Made by a program: the position numbers and the translations under genes. Positions 23,862-33,326 of a stretch of 64,000 nucleotides of DNA are shown here, in pieces. The stretch spans positions 1 to 64,000 of IMG/VR virus record IMGVR_UViG_3300011113_000396; one strand, written 5' to 3'. Positions within the stretch are counted from its first letter, which is position 1; each line of letters opens with the position of its first letter. The notes beneath the pieces were generated by a model. That model searched no databases, was not told where the DNA came from, and was given only the letters and a program-made list of their open reading frames with translations. This DNA comes from a virus.

Positions 23862-24623
23862 ATGGGAGTTTATAGATATCCATTAGCATATGCAGCCGAA
23901 AATCCTTTCTGGATCTATTTTTCGGCAGCTGATTATTCTGTCAGAGCACAAAATAGAACTAGAGCTGGAGTGGCTTCTAGGGCTGTAGAGACAGTTATAT
24001 TACCTCTCCCTATGGTCTATAATCTTGAGACTAAGCATATGTTCAACGAAGAACTTAGCTTTGTCGGTCCACACCTAAGTGTTGCTGGTATGGCAAACTC
24101 CGGTGGACCATTAGCACTGACCGAAAGAATCGCATCATCAGTCTTTGGCTTTGTCGAACCTTTAGTAGCTACTGAAAGCTATAGACGTTTTTCAAATATC
24201 ACTGAATTGGCTATTTTGTCAGAAGCCAGAAGATCATTCCAGTTTCAATATTTATTTGTTCCAAAAAATACACAAGAAGCAGATGTGGTATGGACTATTT
24301 GCGATTTATTTAATACGATGTCTTATCCAGTCAGTGGAGGGGTTCCTGAAAAGGCGTATCCGCCACCGCTTTGGAGAATAGCTGGAAATAATTATAGAGT
24401 TACATCACAGTGGTTACAGGAACCATTGGTTTGCGTGTTGGCTGCTGTTGCAGTCAGCCCGATTCCTCAGCAAGATGCATATGTGCCTCGTTATAGAATC
24501 GATGGAAGCCCAGTGGCTACAAGACTATCGTTGACCTTTACAGAATTTGAACCCGGAACAAGAATTCCCGGTGCTCTTGGTGGTATTAGAAGCAAGTCTG
24601 AAATTGCGGCAGGATTAGGCTAA
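23862..24623 (+). CDS. 48: Baseplate tail-tube initiator/cap (gp48/gp54 type)
   Basis: 253 residues. The motif RRSFQFQYLFVPKNTQEAD with VVWTICDLFNTMSYP is the characteristic region of gp48 proteins (R-x-F-x-F-x-F...EA..I...F...hP). It caps the tube at the baseplate and sets tube polymerisation. Shorter than T4 gp48 (364). First gene of the long rightward run; its stop overlaps the next start (TAATG). The name gp54 is an alternative. Confidence 0.7.
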   Translation: MGVYRYPLAYAAENPFWIYFSAADYSVRAQNRTRAGVASRAVETVILPLPMVYNLETKHMFNEELSFVGPHLSVAGMANSGGPLALTERIASSVFGFVEPLVATESYRRFSNITELAILSEARRSFQFQYLFVPKNTQEADVVWTICDLFNTMSYPVSGGVPEKAYPPPLWRIAGNNYRVTSQWLQEPLVCVLAAVAVSPIPQQDAYVPRYRIDGSPVATRLSLTFTEFEPGTRIPGALGGIRSKSEIAAGLG

Positions 24624-25324
24624 TGAAACTCAATATCAAAAATACTTTTACTTTATCAAAAATAGAAGGTAATAAAGATATCAAGATAGCTGATATATTT
24701 GGAAAAATCAAATTTCCAGAAGCTACAGTAGAATCCTTTAAACCAGCTGAGTACTTTTCCCCAGAACAAGTATCGTATGCCAAGTATGGTGATTCCAATA
24801 AAAGTCTTCAGATATTACAAAAATCAAATATAGTAAATCCAAAATCAGATTTACCAAAGACAAAATATTTTATTACTAAAGAATTGAACTCTTCATATTA
24901 TATTTTACATTCTTTTACTAATATACAAATAGGCGATATATTTGTAAAAAAAGTTGGATCCTTTTTTGATCCGACAAATAATTTTTTTGTTATTACTTCA
25001 ATTCAAAAATTAAGCGATAACTTTAGAAATATTGCTATTTCAACTAAATACAAAGGAAAATTGGATGCAACGACTGATGCTGTTTTAGTAATCAGAAACG
25101 GTTCTATTATAGATGACAGCTCTATTACTGCAAGCAGTACAAAAAATAAATTTCCACTAAATTTTGTTTCCGACGATGGCGGAAAGGTTGAAAAATATAA
25201 TTGGATTACAATACAATCTCATTTTATAGGATCAAAAACGACATACGCATTTGCTGATACATATTCATCGACCGAGAGCCAAGTATCTACTAATCTCAGT
25301 ACATTTACATTGAACAGAATATAA
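24623..25324 (+). CDS. 53: gp53-like baseplate wedge protein
   Basis: 233 residues. VSYAKYGDSNKSLQILQKSN and IVNP resemble the wedge protein gp53 core (h-x-x-I/K-Y-G-(D/N)...W-x-L-L-x-x-N-x-I-x-x-P), which clamps wedge subunits around the hub. The C-terminal half, with strands and TYAFADTYSSTESQVS, is not recognised. It starts right after gp48 and is one base from the hub gene. The family call is tentative because the conserved tryptophan is missing. Confidence 0.45.
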   Translation: MKLNIKNTFTLSKIEGNKDIKIADIFGKIKFPEATVESFKPAEYFSPEQVSYAKYGDSNKSLQILQKSNIVNPKSDLPKTKYFITKELNSSYYILHSFTNIQIGDIFVKKVGSFFDPTNNFFVITSIQKLSDNFRNIAISTKYKGKLDATTDAVLVIRNGSIIDDSSITASSTKNKFPLNFVSDDGGKVEKYNWITIQSHFIGSKTTYAFADTYSSTESQVSTNLSTFTLNRI

Positions 25325-25325
25325 T

Positions 25326-27722
25326 ATGCTTCCGAATTTTATTAAAATAAGAGAGATATCTTTTTATCATTATAGTACAGATGCCTTTGAATTAGTATTG
25401 AGTGGTGATACTGATATCGGTGATCCAACATTTACATTTGTTAGCGATTCTGTCTCAAGATCCATGTTTGAACGACTGGAATTCAGTAGTGGAATTGACA
25501 ACATTTATGCAAATGGAATATTAGTGTTAAGGGATCGCGGTGATATAGTCGGCAAATTAAATCCATCTGGTAAAGATATTATTAAAGTTGTTATCACTTC
25601 CGATGATGATGCATCTGAAGAAATTGAACAATATTATGTGGCATCAGAATGCTCATATTCAAGCGGAGCTACAGATAGAAAACATACCAAACTTGTTACA
25701 TTTAAACTTCTTTCATTGAATCTTTATAGAAATGAAAGAGCCATTAATAGCCAAAATATAACTGAACTCAAATATGGATTTATTGACAATAGCAATTTGA
25801 TGTTCAATAGAATATGTAATAACGCTGGATTTTATTATTCGGATACCGGAACAGGTCCATCGACAAGAACTTGTTATTATCTAAAAAATAAGAATCTGAT
25901 TTATCCAAATAACAGAGTTACTGATGACAGCCCAATGTCACATTTACTTTATATGAGTAAATATGCATTACCAGAAAATCCAGAGAATAATTATCCCTCT
26001 TATTTTGTGTATGATGATGCAAATACAAGTTTACAATTTAAAAATATAATTCCAGAGGATCCAGAAGCTGTTACTTATGAAAAGAAGTTTATTATTGGTA
26101 ATATTAATACCATTCAAGATAAAGAAGTACCCTTTGAAATTAAACCAACTAAGCAATTTTCGTTTTCGGAACTTATTAATTCTGGAGCATTAAGTTCATA
26201 TTACGAATGTGTTTTCCCAGATTTTTATAAACCTTATATTGATTTTTTGGGAAATACAGAATATATCAAAACTAATATAGAATATAATATTACCGATTTA
26301 AATCCAGATTTTGCAAATTTGTGTTCTGTCAATGACCGAGGATTATCTTATACTTTGTTGGATGAAGTAATTGATGGCGTTAGTTTCTTTTATAGTGCGT
26401 ATATACCAACAAAAAGATTCGTGGATAACAAACCCTATGGTTATTATGATACAACTTATTTAAATTTGCCATATGAACCAGTTTTTAATGTTTATGCGAA
26501 TATAGATTCTCCAAAAACCACTCTTAAAATTTATCAAACAATGTTTGATATTTTCCCTTATACAGATGATTTCTTAAATTCAACCAATGCTCCCGGAATA
26601 ACTTCCAGCAAGGCAATGGTTTCTAAGATAGTCCAAATATTGGACAGTGTTGAGAATGCCAAGAAAACGTATCACGAAACAATTACTCTCAAGGAGCAAT
26701 ATAATGTTTTTAAATACGTTCTTTGTTGTTTAGAGGGTGAAGGACCTGATGATGGTGCAGCATTTGATGCAGTTGTCAAATACAATAGAGTACTGACAAA
26801 TAGTTCAGATACTAAGCATCCGGTATATCTTTATACATTTAAAGAAGTAGAATTTGTACCCATCGATTTTAATGTTTTCTTTAGCGGATATGATACCTCT
26901 TTATCTGGAATCACAATTATAGGTGGCTCTTTAGCAGGAGTTACCATTCAAGGTATCACTCTTGATATTTCAAAATATGATACCTTCTATTGGCCTACTG
27001 GAGCTGTCACTACAATTTTTGATATTACTTTGGGTATGGCTGGTGTAGCAGATGCAGCCAAAAAGCATAATATACATTATATTCTTGCGGGTAAGAAGGA
27101 TGGACGTTCTGGATATTGTTTCAATACAAATGAAATGATGAATTTTCATATCAATCCAGAATCGCTTGGAAATACTTACACTTATTTTAACAATGGTATT
27201 ACATTGGGTGCGACTGGATTCTATTACGGGGGATCTGGATACGATCTATCCCTTAAGCAACTGATTCTTCGAACCAATACAAGCGGTACGATTGTTGATA
27301 CCTTTGCCTTCAATGATTATAGAATTATGCCCATTGGCTGTAATAAACAAAATTGGTCAATTGAAAATGGCGGTGAATATACTGATCCACCAGTTCAAGC
27401 TAATAATACTAAATGTAATATTCGTTCAAGGCATCATGTAACCAAAATAACACAGAAAAACATTACAGGTCTTAATGGACTAACAGGACTGACTTACACC
27501 TGTGTCGGTATAACTGCATTAGTAGCTGGTGTCACCCAAAATTTAACAATTTGCCCAAATACAAAGTATTATTTGTTCGATGTTCAAAATGCAATAGATG
27601 GTTTCTGCGGTATTGAGTGCGAACAGAGTGACAATACAAATCCAATATTTGGAATTCAAAGCACTCAATCTGATCCGTTTAGTTTCATCAAACCATTACC
27701 TACAGGTTATACAGCAATATGA
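25326..27722 (+). CDS. 27: Large baseplate hub protein, N-terminal gp27-like part
   Basis: 798 residues. The first 100 residues, with MFERLEFSSGIDNIYANGIL and VLRDRGDIVGKLNPSGKD, follow the gp27 pattern of phage hub proteins (G-x-L-x-L-x-D-x-x-x-L-x-x-x-L-x-x-x-G-x-D-x-I). The rest is long and beta-rich, with several cysteines near the C-terminus (FCGIECEQSD). T4 gp27 is 391 residues. The protein stops at 27722, overlapping the ATG of the next gene, whose sequence looks like the missing C-terminal gp27 domain. It may also contain an adhesin-like insert. Confidence 0.5.
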   Translation: MLPNFIKIREISFYHYSTDAFELVLSGDTDIGDPTFTFVSDSVSRSMFERLEFSSGIDNIYANGILVLRDRGDIVGKLNPSGKDIIKVVITSDDDASEEIEQYYVASECSYSSGATDRKHTKLVTFKLLSLNLYRNERAINSQNITELKYGFIDNSNLMFNRICNNAGFYYSDTGTGPSTRTCYYLKNKNLIYPNNRVTDDSPMSHLLYMSKYALPENPENNYPSYFVYDDANTSLQFKNIIPEDPEAVTYEKKFIIGNINTIQDKEVPFEIKPTKQFSFSELINSGALSSYYECVFPDFYKPYIDFLGNTEYIKTNIEYNITDLNPDFANLCSVNDRGLSYTLLDEVIDGVSFFYSAYIPTKRFVDNKPYGYYDTTYLNLPYEPVFNVYANIDSPKTTLKIYQTMFDIFPYTDDFLNSTNAPGITSSKAMVSKIVQILDSVENAKKTYHETITLKEQYNVFKYVLCCLEGEGPDDGAAFDAVVKYNRVLTNSSDTKHPVYLYTFKEVEFVPIDFNVFFSGYDTSLSGITIIGGSLAGVTIQGITLDISKYDTFYWPTGAVTTIFDITLGMAGVADAAKKHNIHYILAGKKDGRSGYCFNTNEMMNFHINPESLGNTYTYFNNGITLGATGFYYGGSGYDLSLKQLILRTNTSGTIVDTFAFNDYRIMPIGCNKQNWSIENGGEYTDPPVQANNTKCNIRSRHHVTKITQKNITGLNGLTGLTYTCVGITALVAGVTQNLTICPNTKYYLFDVQNAIDGFCGIECEQSDNTNPIFGIQSTQSDPFSFIKPLPTGYTAI

Positions 27723-28426
27723 AACAATTTAAAAGAATATTAACGCATTTTTTACATGAAGTACATGATCACGATGAGCGATTTTCTGAAATTGAACAAT
27801 ATATTTGTGCTAATCCGGATGCAGTCAATAATCAACCAAGAGATATAGAAGATTGTATTGCAAAATTTCCTAAATTAAGTGCATATAAGCCAACAACCCC
27901 AGAGCCGCTTAATTCAACAATAGAACAATTGTTTGCAAATGCTTCAGAGTGTTCTGGAATATCCAGTATGTTGGGAACTACTTATTGGGGATGTGAATGG
28001 GGACACCCAACATCATCAATTTCTTGTGATTGCCCATATGTTAGCGTACCCTTTTTCACCTACATGGCACACAAAAAATTAACAGCATCTTTCTACAACA
28101 CTCCGTTAAAGACACCGATGCTTCGTGCTGCCTTTGAAACTTTATTAAAAGCTAGAAAAATAACAGTAACAGTTAGAGGTAATTTTTCATTTGATATTGG
28201 TCAAATTATAGAGATAGAGGATAATAGGCCTGTTACAAAAGAGAACGAATCTATTACCCAGTCTGGATTCTCTGGTAAATGGCTAATACTAAATGTCAAA
28301 CACGTTTTTAATAGAGATTACCACTATGAATGTGAGCTGGATTGCGCTTCATATGATCTTATAACAGCTGAACTTAATCTCTTACAGTCAGGCGATGTGT
28401 CAGGACTAGGAATCATAAATAGCTAA
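27719..28426 (+). CDS. Baseplate hub protein, C-terminal gp27-like part
   Basis: 235 residues. Residues 140-220, with ITVTVRGNFSFDIGQIIEIE and SGKWLILNVKHVFNRDYHYE followed by CEL, match the last domain of hub proteins (gp27/gpD family: ...V.G...(I/L)..G..(I/V)......SG.(Y/W)L(I/V)..(V/I)(K/R)H.(F/I)). It follows the 798-residue gene with a four-base ATGA overlap, so the hub seems split into two chains. The leader MKQFKRILTHFLHE resembles the capsid-targeting type but may be coincidental. Confidence 0.55.
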   Translation: MKQFKRILTHFLHEVHDHDERFSEIEQYICANPDAVNNQPRDIEDCIAKFPKLSAYKPTTPEPLNSTIEQLFANASECSGISSMLGTTYWGCEWGHPTSSISCDCPYVSVPFFTYMAHKKLTASFYNTPLKTPMLRAAFETLLKARKITVTVRGNFSFDIGQIIEIEDNRPVTKENESITQSGFSGKWLILNVKHVFNRDYHYECELDCASYDLITAELNLLQSGDVSGLGIINS

Positions 28427-28427
28427 T

Positions 28428-28802
28428 ATGGCAAAAGATTTTGATTTAAATCTTACAGTATCGGCAAAAAGCAAAGATTTTGTGCTTTTGAATACCACTT
28501 CTGCCTTGAATCAAACAATAACAAATTTGGTCAATGTTCGTACTGGGGATATTATTTCAGATTTTTCAGTCAATTCTCCCCTATCTAGTTTAAATTATTC
28601 GGTAGATCCAATTTATAGAGAATATTATCTTTCTCTCATTCCAGATTTTTTGACCCACATTACAAATGGGGAGATAGCTGAAGCTGAAATAACAACAAAC
28701 AGCGTTACAAATAATAAAGTATCATTGGATTTGCGTTATAAGACCAAGTCTAATGCTTCGGGAAGAGCAAATACAGTCAAAATAGAACAGAATTTATACT
28801 AA
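28428..28802 (+). CDS. 25: gp25-like baseplate wedge protein
   Basis: 124 residues (T4: 132). The central helix TTSALNQTITNLVNVRTGDI and the following loop and strands fit the gp25/GpW family, where the segment 'A-x-x-x-x-(I/L)-x-x-L-(L/V)-x-x-x-x-G-(E/D)' starts the conserved core. The position immediately before gp6 also supports this, since gp25 binds gp6 and gp53 in the wedge. The sequence is divergent in the C-terminal half. A CATAAATA occurs at 28414 inside the previous gene's last codons. Confidence 0.65.
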   Translation: MAKDFDLNLTVSAKSKDFVLLNTTSALNQTITNLVNVRTGDIISDFSVNSPLSSLNYSVDPIYREYYLSLIPDFLTHITNGEIAEAEITTNSVTNNKVSLDLRYKTKSNASGRANTVKIEQNLY

Positions 28803-28803
28803 A

Positions 28804-30489
28804 ATGGCAATTACCACCAATAATCTTGACATATCAGCATTGGATTTTGATTCAATTAAATCCGATCTTAAAACTTATTTACAAACCCAAACGGAAATTG
28901 GTAAAGATATAGGGTTTGAAACAGGTTCTGTCTCTGATTCTTTGCTGTCTGTGCTATCGTATAATACTCTTTATTATGCCTATTACATCTATGCGCTATA
29001 TCAAGAAACAAGCGTTGAGAATGCGACCAAGATTTCTTCTATTGAAAATATATTAAAGGGTATTGGATATACTGCACCGGGGTATAAATCTGCAACTGCA
29101 AATTTAAGATTGACCCACAAATCAGGTGCCTCCGCAACATCTGTATTTAAATTTGATGTATTTAGCGCGAGTAATGAATTTGGGAAGAAATCATTTATTT
29201 ATACTGGAAACGATCAAACTCTTTCCAGCGGATATATCGATATTCCAGTAACTGAAGGTGCAATTGTAAGTGAAGTTCATTTTTTAGATGCAAATCAAAC
29301 ATACATTGAATTAGACGATACCAACATTGATATAGCTAATATTTTTGTTTCTGTTAGCGGAAGTTATTGGACAAATGCTGCTTACTTTACAGGAACCCCC
29401 ACAAGCTCTTCGCAAGTGTTCTTTGTAGAAAAGGTTGGAGGAAAGTATAGAGTTGTTTTTGGTGGCTCTAGACAGGATTCAAGGCTAAATGCCGCAGGAT
29501 CAATCCCCTCAACTTCAGAACAAATAGTAGTTTACTATATTCGTTCAAGTGGTACATCTGGCAATAATTGTAAGGTATTTACATCTACGAATTCAAATTA
29601 TACAATTACTACTAATATAAATTCTGCTGGTGGATTAAATCAAGTTGACATTGAATATTTGCGAGAAGTATCTCCGCTTATATTTGGACTAAATCCAACA
29701 AATAAAAGAATAGTAACTATTAATGATTTGAAAGGCTATATTGGCACTCATTCTACATATGATACTACCAAGGATATTGATACGAATATATCAGTTTGGA
29801 ACGGTGCAAATACAAATCTAAAAGAATTTGGAACGTGCTATTTTTCAATCATTAATTCAACAACCACGATTGGTAATCAGATAATTTCTGATGTTGCTGA
29901 TTATAAAGCTGGAAATATAACCGTCAAGTATGTCGTTCCAAAGACTGTCAGTCTTGCAGTTACAATAGCTGCTAAATATCTACCAAAAACAAAGAAGACT
30001 GCGGCTCAATTGAAATCGGGAATCGAATCTGCTTTAACTGTTTACGATGTCAATGAATTTTTCAATAGTGTTAATTCAGAAGATTTATTGGCCATAATGA
30101 GAACTGTGGATTCTTCTCTTTCAACCAATCAAACAACAATTTCGATGACAGCAACCTATGTTCATAGCTTGACCAGCGGAATAAATTTTGGATTTGAAAA
30201 TGAAATTATCAGTTTCAATACTGAATTGTTCTCCTCAAAATATGGATCAGTAAAACTTACAAGCTCAACAGTAGCTGACATTACTGGTTTTTACAAGATT
30301 CAAATGAAAAATTCTTCAGACGTTTTCATGGATTATGTCGGAAGATTCAATCCAAAAACAGGTGTAATTTCTCTAAAGAGTTCCTTTAATGCTACGAGTA
30401 TAACATTCAACTTCGTAGTAAAGGACATAGAAGCGGTTAAGAATTTTGTTGTTGATCCTACATTTACAGTAACAACAGAAATACTATGA
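28804..30489 (+). CDS. 6: Baseplate wedge protein gp6 (J-like)
   Basis: 561 residues (T4: 660). The N-terminal IKSDLKTYLQTQTEIGKDIG and FETGSVSDSLLSVLSYNTLY are the hallmark of gp6/J-like wedge proteins, as is the central VEYLREVSPL-type segment (residues about 283-295) followed by RIVTINDLKGYI. gp6 forms the ring that holds the wedges together. Its stop overlaps the next ATG. Confidence 0.85.
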   Translation: MAITTNNLDISALDFDSIKSDLKTYLQTQTEIGKDIGFETGSVSDSLLSVLSYNTLYYAYYIYALYQETSVENATKISSIENILKGIGYTAPGYKSATANLRLTHKSGASATSVFKFDVFSASNEFGKKSFIYTGNDQTLSSGYIDIPVTEGAIVSEVHFLDANQTYIELDDTNIDIANIFVSVSGSYWTNAAYFTGTPTSSSQVFFVEKVGGKYRVVFGGSRQDSRLNAAGSIPSTSEQIVVYYIRSSGTSGNNCKVFTSTNSNYTITTNINSAGGLNQVDIEYLREVSPLIFGLNPTNKRIVTINDLKGYIGTHSTYDTTKDIDTNISVWNGANTNLKEFGTCYFSIINSTTTIGNQIISDVADYKAGNITVKYVVPKTVSLAVTIAAKYLPKTKKTAAQLKSGIESALTVYDVNEFFNSVNSEDLLAIMRTVDSSLSTNQTTISMTATYVHSLTSGINFGFENEIISFNTELFSSKYGSVKLTSSTVADITGFYKIQMKNSSDVFMDYVGRFNPKTGVISLKSSFNATSITFNFVVKDIEAVKNFVVDPTFTVTTEIL

Positions 30490-31169
30490 TTTTATTTTTT
30501 AATCCAGAAACACAAGGACTGACCGTATCTTTCGATGCGAGTTATTACATTGCTGAACTGGAAAATTACATAGCAACAACATTTAAAAGCACTACTCCAC
30601 CAACAAATAAAATTTTTGTTGAGGAGTATTTTCCCCAATGGATAAGAGAACAGCATAACAAAAATCCTGTTAGATTCGTTAGTTTTTTACAAAACTATTA
30701 TGACTGGCTTTTTACTGTTGTATCCGGTGATGGATTTGGTGCTGATTACGAACTTGAAAAGTTATTAGGTATTAGAGAATGCCCATTTGATTCGGTTGAT
30801 GAATTAATTTATCTCTATGCTAATGATTTTCATGGCATATCATATACTACGACTCAAGTAGAGAATTTCAGACCTTTTATTGAAAACATCCAAAAGAAAT
30901 ATCTTTCTGTAAAAGGTACAGACTCATCCTATGAATATTTTATTAAAGAAATTTACGGATTCACTGCTGGAGTTACGGCCAATTATTCTAATACTACTTT
31001 TGTACTAAATTCTACTAATATTGGACCGACTAACAAAATTCAAGACAAGACTTCTGAAAATACATATACTGTCAAAATCGATGTCAGCTCAACAGCTGCC
31101 ACTGCTGCTGACAAGAAGACAATAGAAGAATCATTCAATATTTTAGGATATAAGACATTGGTAATCTAA
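30486..31169 (+). CDS. Baseplate wedge-associated protein (gp7-like N-terminal pattern)
   Basis: 227 residues. The segment VEEYFPQWIREQHNKNPVRF and VSFLQNYYDWL (residues about 44-75) matches the 'FP-x-x-(V/I)-R-x-x-x-x-x-F-(V/I)-x-F-(L/M)-x-x-YY-x-W' pattern of wedge proteins that follow gp6 in T4-like cyanophages. The helix FRPFIENIQKKYLSVKGTDS resembles the 'kyL..KGt..s..Y..k..yg' segment of the same family. Much shorter than T4 gp7 (1,032). It overlaps gp6 by four bases. Confidence 0.6.
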   Translation: MILFFNPETQGLTVSFDASYYIAELENYIATTFKSTTPPTNKIFVEEYFPQWIREQHNKNPVRFVSFLQNYYDWLFTVVSGDGFGADYELEKLLGIRECPFDSVDELIYLYANDFHGISYTTTQVENFRPFIENIQKKYLSVKGTDSSYEYFIKEIYGFTAGVTANYSNTTFVLNSTNIGPTNKIQDKTSENTYTVKIDVSSTAATAADKKTIEESFNILGYKTLVI

Positions 31170-31170
31170 C

Positions 31171-31899
31171 ATGGCAAACACCCCATTCAATTCAAATGAC
31201 TTTCCGTTAAAGCAATCGCCTTACTATAGCAGAACATATGATTCTGATGTCGGTACTACTTTCGGATTTTCAAATCATCAAATGGTAGCTTTCCAACCCG
31301 GAAATCCACTACAAGCTTCTGAATTGAATGAATTACAAGAAAAGCGTCTTCTTGACAACACTCTAAATTTTGAAATGTTGGGAGCATGGGCGAAGGAATG
31401 CTTTAGCAATAATTTAGATTTCCCTAAGTGGGATGGGGCAATTCCTCTATATCCAAAGACTGATACTATTGGATCTGATACTAAGCTAATCGGTATTACT
31501 CAAATTGGAATAAACGCTTTACAAGTTCAATTTAGAACTGGCTGGTATCTAGTTAAGACTGATGCTGGTTTAAGAACTTGGGTTCATTACGATAATTCTC
31601 CAGCTACTGTGAGTTCCTTTGTATTAGCACCAGCTACAAATTATTACATTGGATTTTCAAAGACAGAAGGATATACCGGGGCTACGGTCAGCAATGATTT
31701 GGGAGACAATTCAGACGGGACTTCGGATCCAAGTATACCCGGAGCAGATCGTTATATCGTTGGTCTTGGTTCTGTAATGTACAGTACAGTTTCTGGGTTT
31801 ACAGGAAATTTTGAACCAGTGTTTAGTTATTATAATAGTGGTTTGACAGGTGTTACTAACAGTGCTACATATCTTAACGGATTAACATTCCATCCGTAA
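31171..31899 (+). CDS. Tail/baseplate structural protein with gp10-like N-terminal motif
   Basis: 242 residues. FQPGNPLQASELNELQE (residues about 42-58) matches the F-x-P-G-x-x-L-Q-x-x-E-L-x-x-L-Q motif of DUF4815-type phage baseplate and fibre proteins, where it builds the first helix of the trimer. The rest is beta-rich. It lies between the wedge genes and the Cys-rich gene, where T4-like phages keep wedge periphery and fibre-attachment proteins. Confidence 0.6.
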   Translation: MANTPFNSNDFPLKQSPYYSRTYDSDVGTTFGFSNHQMVAFQPGNPLQASELNELQEKRLLDNTLNFEMLGAWAKECFSNNLDFPKWDGAIPLYPKTDTIGSDTKLIGITQIGINALQVQFRTGWYLVKTDAGLRTWVHYDNSPATVSSFVLAPATNYYIGFSKTEGYTGATVSNDLGDNSDGTSDPSIPGADRYIVGLGSVMYSTVSGFTGNFEPVFSYYNSGLTGVTNSATYLNGLTFHP

Positions 31900-31911
31900 T
31901 GGAGGTGAATT

Positions 31912-32493
31912 GTGAGTTGTGGTTGTAATAAAGGTAAAGATAATAATGGTAACAAAGTGAGAATTTTTAGAGATATTTCATCTGGAAAAACTGATGTAAA
32001 AAAGCTTTATACGATGATTCAAGGGTTTGCCTTAGCATATGCCTCTAGGGGATTGTCTAAAGAAAAAGCTCCAAAAGAAATCAAGCAGCTTAGAGTATTG
32101 AGTTGTTTTGGGAATGAATCTTCTGGCGGCGAATTGCCTCCATGTCAACATCTAAAGCCATCCTCAACTGAAGGTAAGTTTTATTGCGGTGGCTGTGGAT
32201 GTGGAGACAAAAAGGCCACTTGGCTCAATGGAACTGCCGAGGAATATTCAAAATTAGATTTTCCTTTCTTGTCTTGCCCGTTGGCCATGCCGGGATTCTC
32301 AAATTATAAGCAGAGCAATCCAGACGAAGCAAACGAGCCTATAACAAGAAAGTTCTATATTGAAAATATGGACTTTACAGATGTACAAGAGGTTGAAGTT
32401 ACACAACATGAATTTGACCCTGCCTCTTTAGGATTGTCAAAACAAGTAACTCAAGATGAACTAAAAAACATCTTTAAGAAAAAATCCGACTGA
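31912..32493 (+). CDS. Zinc-ribbon-like protein between baseplate and neck genes
   Basis: 193 residues. The start is GTG at 31912, supported by GGAGGTGA eight bases upstream. The N-terminus is MSCGCNKGK. A second cluster has PCQHLK, FYCGGCGCGDKKATWLNG and FLSCPLAMPGFSNY, giving enough Cys/His for two zinc sites. The pattern 'C-G-C-G-D...TW...L-D-(F/Y)-P-x-(L/V)-x-CPLxMPGFSNY' is one I associate with T4-like marine phages, with no known function. It could be a structural zinc protein of the neck or baseplate, or a protein made in low amount (GTG start). Confidence 0.6.
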   Translation: MSCGCNKGKDNNGNKVRIFRDISSGKTDVKKLYTMIQGFALAYASRGLSKEKAPKEIKQLRVLSCFGNESSGGELPPCQHLKPSSTEGKFYCGGCGCGDKKATWLNGTAEEYSKLDFPFLSCPLAMPGFSNYKQSNPDEANEPITRKFYIENMDFTDVQEVEVTQHEFDPASLGLSKQVTQDELKNIFKKKSD

Positions 32494-32504
32494 ATCTAAT
32501 GCAG

Positions 32505-32512
32505 CATACATA
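32505..32512 (+). promoter_or_regulatory. Late promoter-like box (CATACATA), leaderless type
   Basis: CATACATA, five bases (ATAGT), then the ATG of gp13 at 32518. No Shine-Dalgarno. Two mismatches to TATAAATA. Confidence 0.35.
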
Positions 32513-32517
32513 ATAGT

Positions 32518-33324
32518 ATGCCAGCATTAAATTCCAGAGAATCTTTAATAGATTACGCTTTTAGAGCTTTAGGATCACCTGTAATCGAAATAAATGTCGA
32601 TATGCAGCAAGCCTATGACAGGCTTGACGATGCGCTCCAGTTCTTTGCCGAGAGGCATTTTGACGGGGTGGATCGTTGCTATTTTGATTATGTTGTCACT
32701 CAGCAAGACGTAGATCGTAAATATATCAATACGGATGCCTTTGGTCCCATGGTCGGGGCTGATGCGTCTGGCCGTCCAGATGGGCGAGATATATTATCGA
32801 TAATTAGAATTTTTCCTTTCGGTACTCATAGTTCAAATAATTTTTTTGACATTCGCTACCAGCTAGCATTGAATGACTTCTTTGGTATTAATACCAATCT
32901 TAACACAAGCGGTGCTGCTCCAGTAGCAACTTATGATATTGCCAAACGATATATCCGTCTGATCGAAATGATGTTTGATCCGGAAAGAGCTATTCGTTTT
33001 TCCAAGGTTACAAACAAGCTTCAAATCGAAACCGATTGGACAGAAATGAAGGCTGGAACCCATTTGGCGGTTGAAGCTTATGTCCTCTTAGACCCAGAAA
33101 GATACACAGAAATCTATAACGACATTCTTCTAAAGAAGTATGTAACGGCTCTTATCAAGAGACAATGGGGCGCAAATCTTTCAAAGTTTGATGGTGTTCA
33201 GCTTCCCGGTGGCATTGTCACCAGAGGATCCTCAATTTTTGGAGAAGCAATTCAGGAAATTGCAATACTTGAAGAACAAGTAAGATCCGCTTATGAGTAT
33301 CCACCTGACTTCATGACAGGATAA
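32518..33324 (+). CDS. 13: Neck protein gp13
   Basis: 268 residues (T4: 309). The opening LIDYAFRALGSPVIEINVD and QAYDRLDDALQFFAE are the gp13 signature (L...A...LG.P.i.i.vt..Q..d.id.al..f), and AVEAYVLLDPERYTEIYND with a C-terminal helical region agrees. gp13 forms the ring joining portal and tail. Followed by gp14 after two bases, as in T4. Confidence 0.9.
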   Translation: MPALNSRESLIDYAFRALGSPVIEINVDMQQAYDRLDDALQFFAERHFDGVDRCYFDYVVTQQDVDRKYINTDAFGPMVGADASGRPDGRDILSIIRIFPFGTHSSNNFFDIRYQLALNDFFGINTNLNTSGAAPVATYDIAKRYIRLIEMMFDPERAIRFSKVTNKLQIETDWTEMKAGTHLAVEAYVLLDPERYTEIYNDILLKKYVTALIKRQWGANLSKFDGVQLPGGIVTRGSSIFGEAIQEIAILEEQVRSAYEYPPDFMTG

Positions 33325-33326
33325 AA

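Noticed and set aside
28414-28421. CATAAATA before gp25 as a late promoter
   Set aside because: It lies in the last codons of the previous gene in a continuous operon. Chance cannot be excluded, so it is not listed as a feature.
32518-33324. Tape measure protein in this window
   Set aside because: No long coiled-coil gp29-type protein was found in the baseplate or neck region, or next to gp26/gp51. It presumably lies outside the window.
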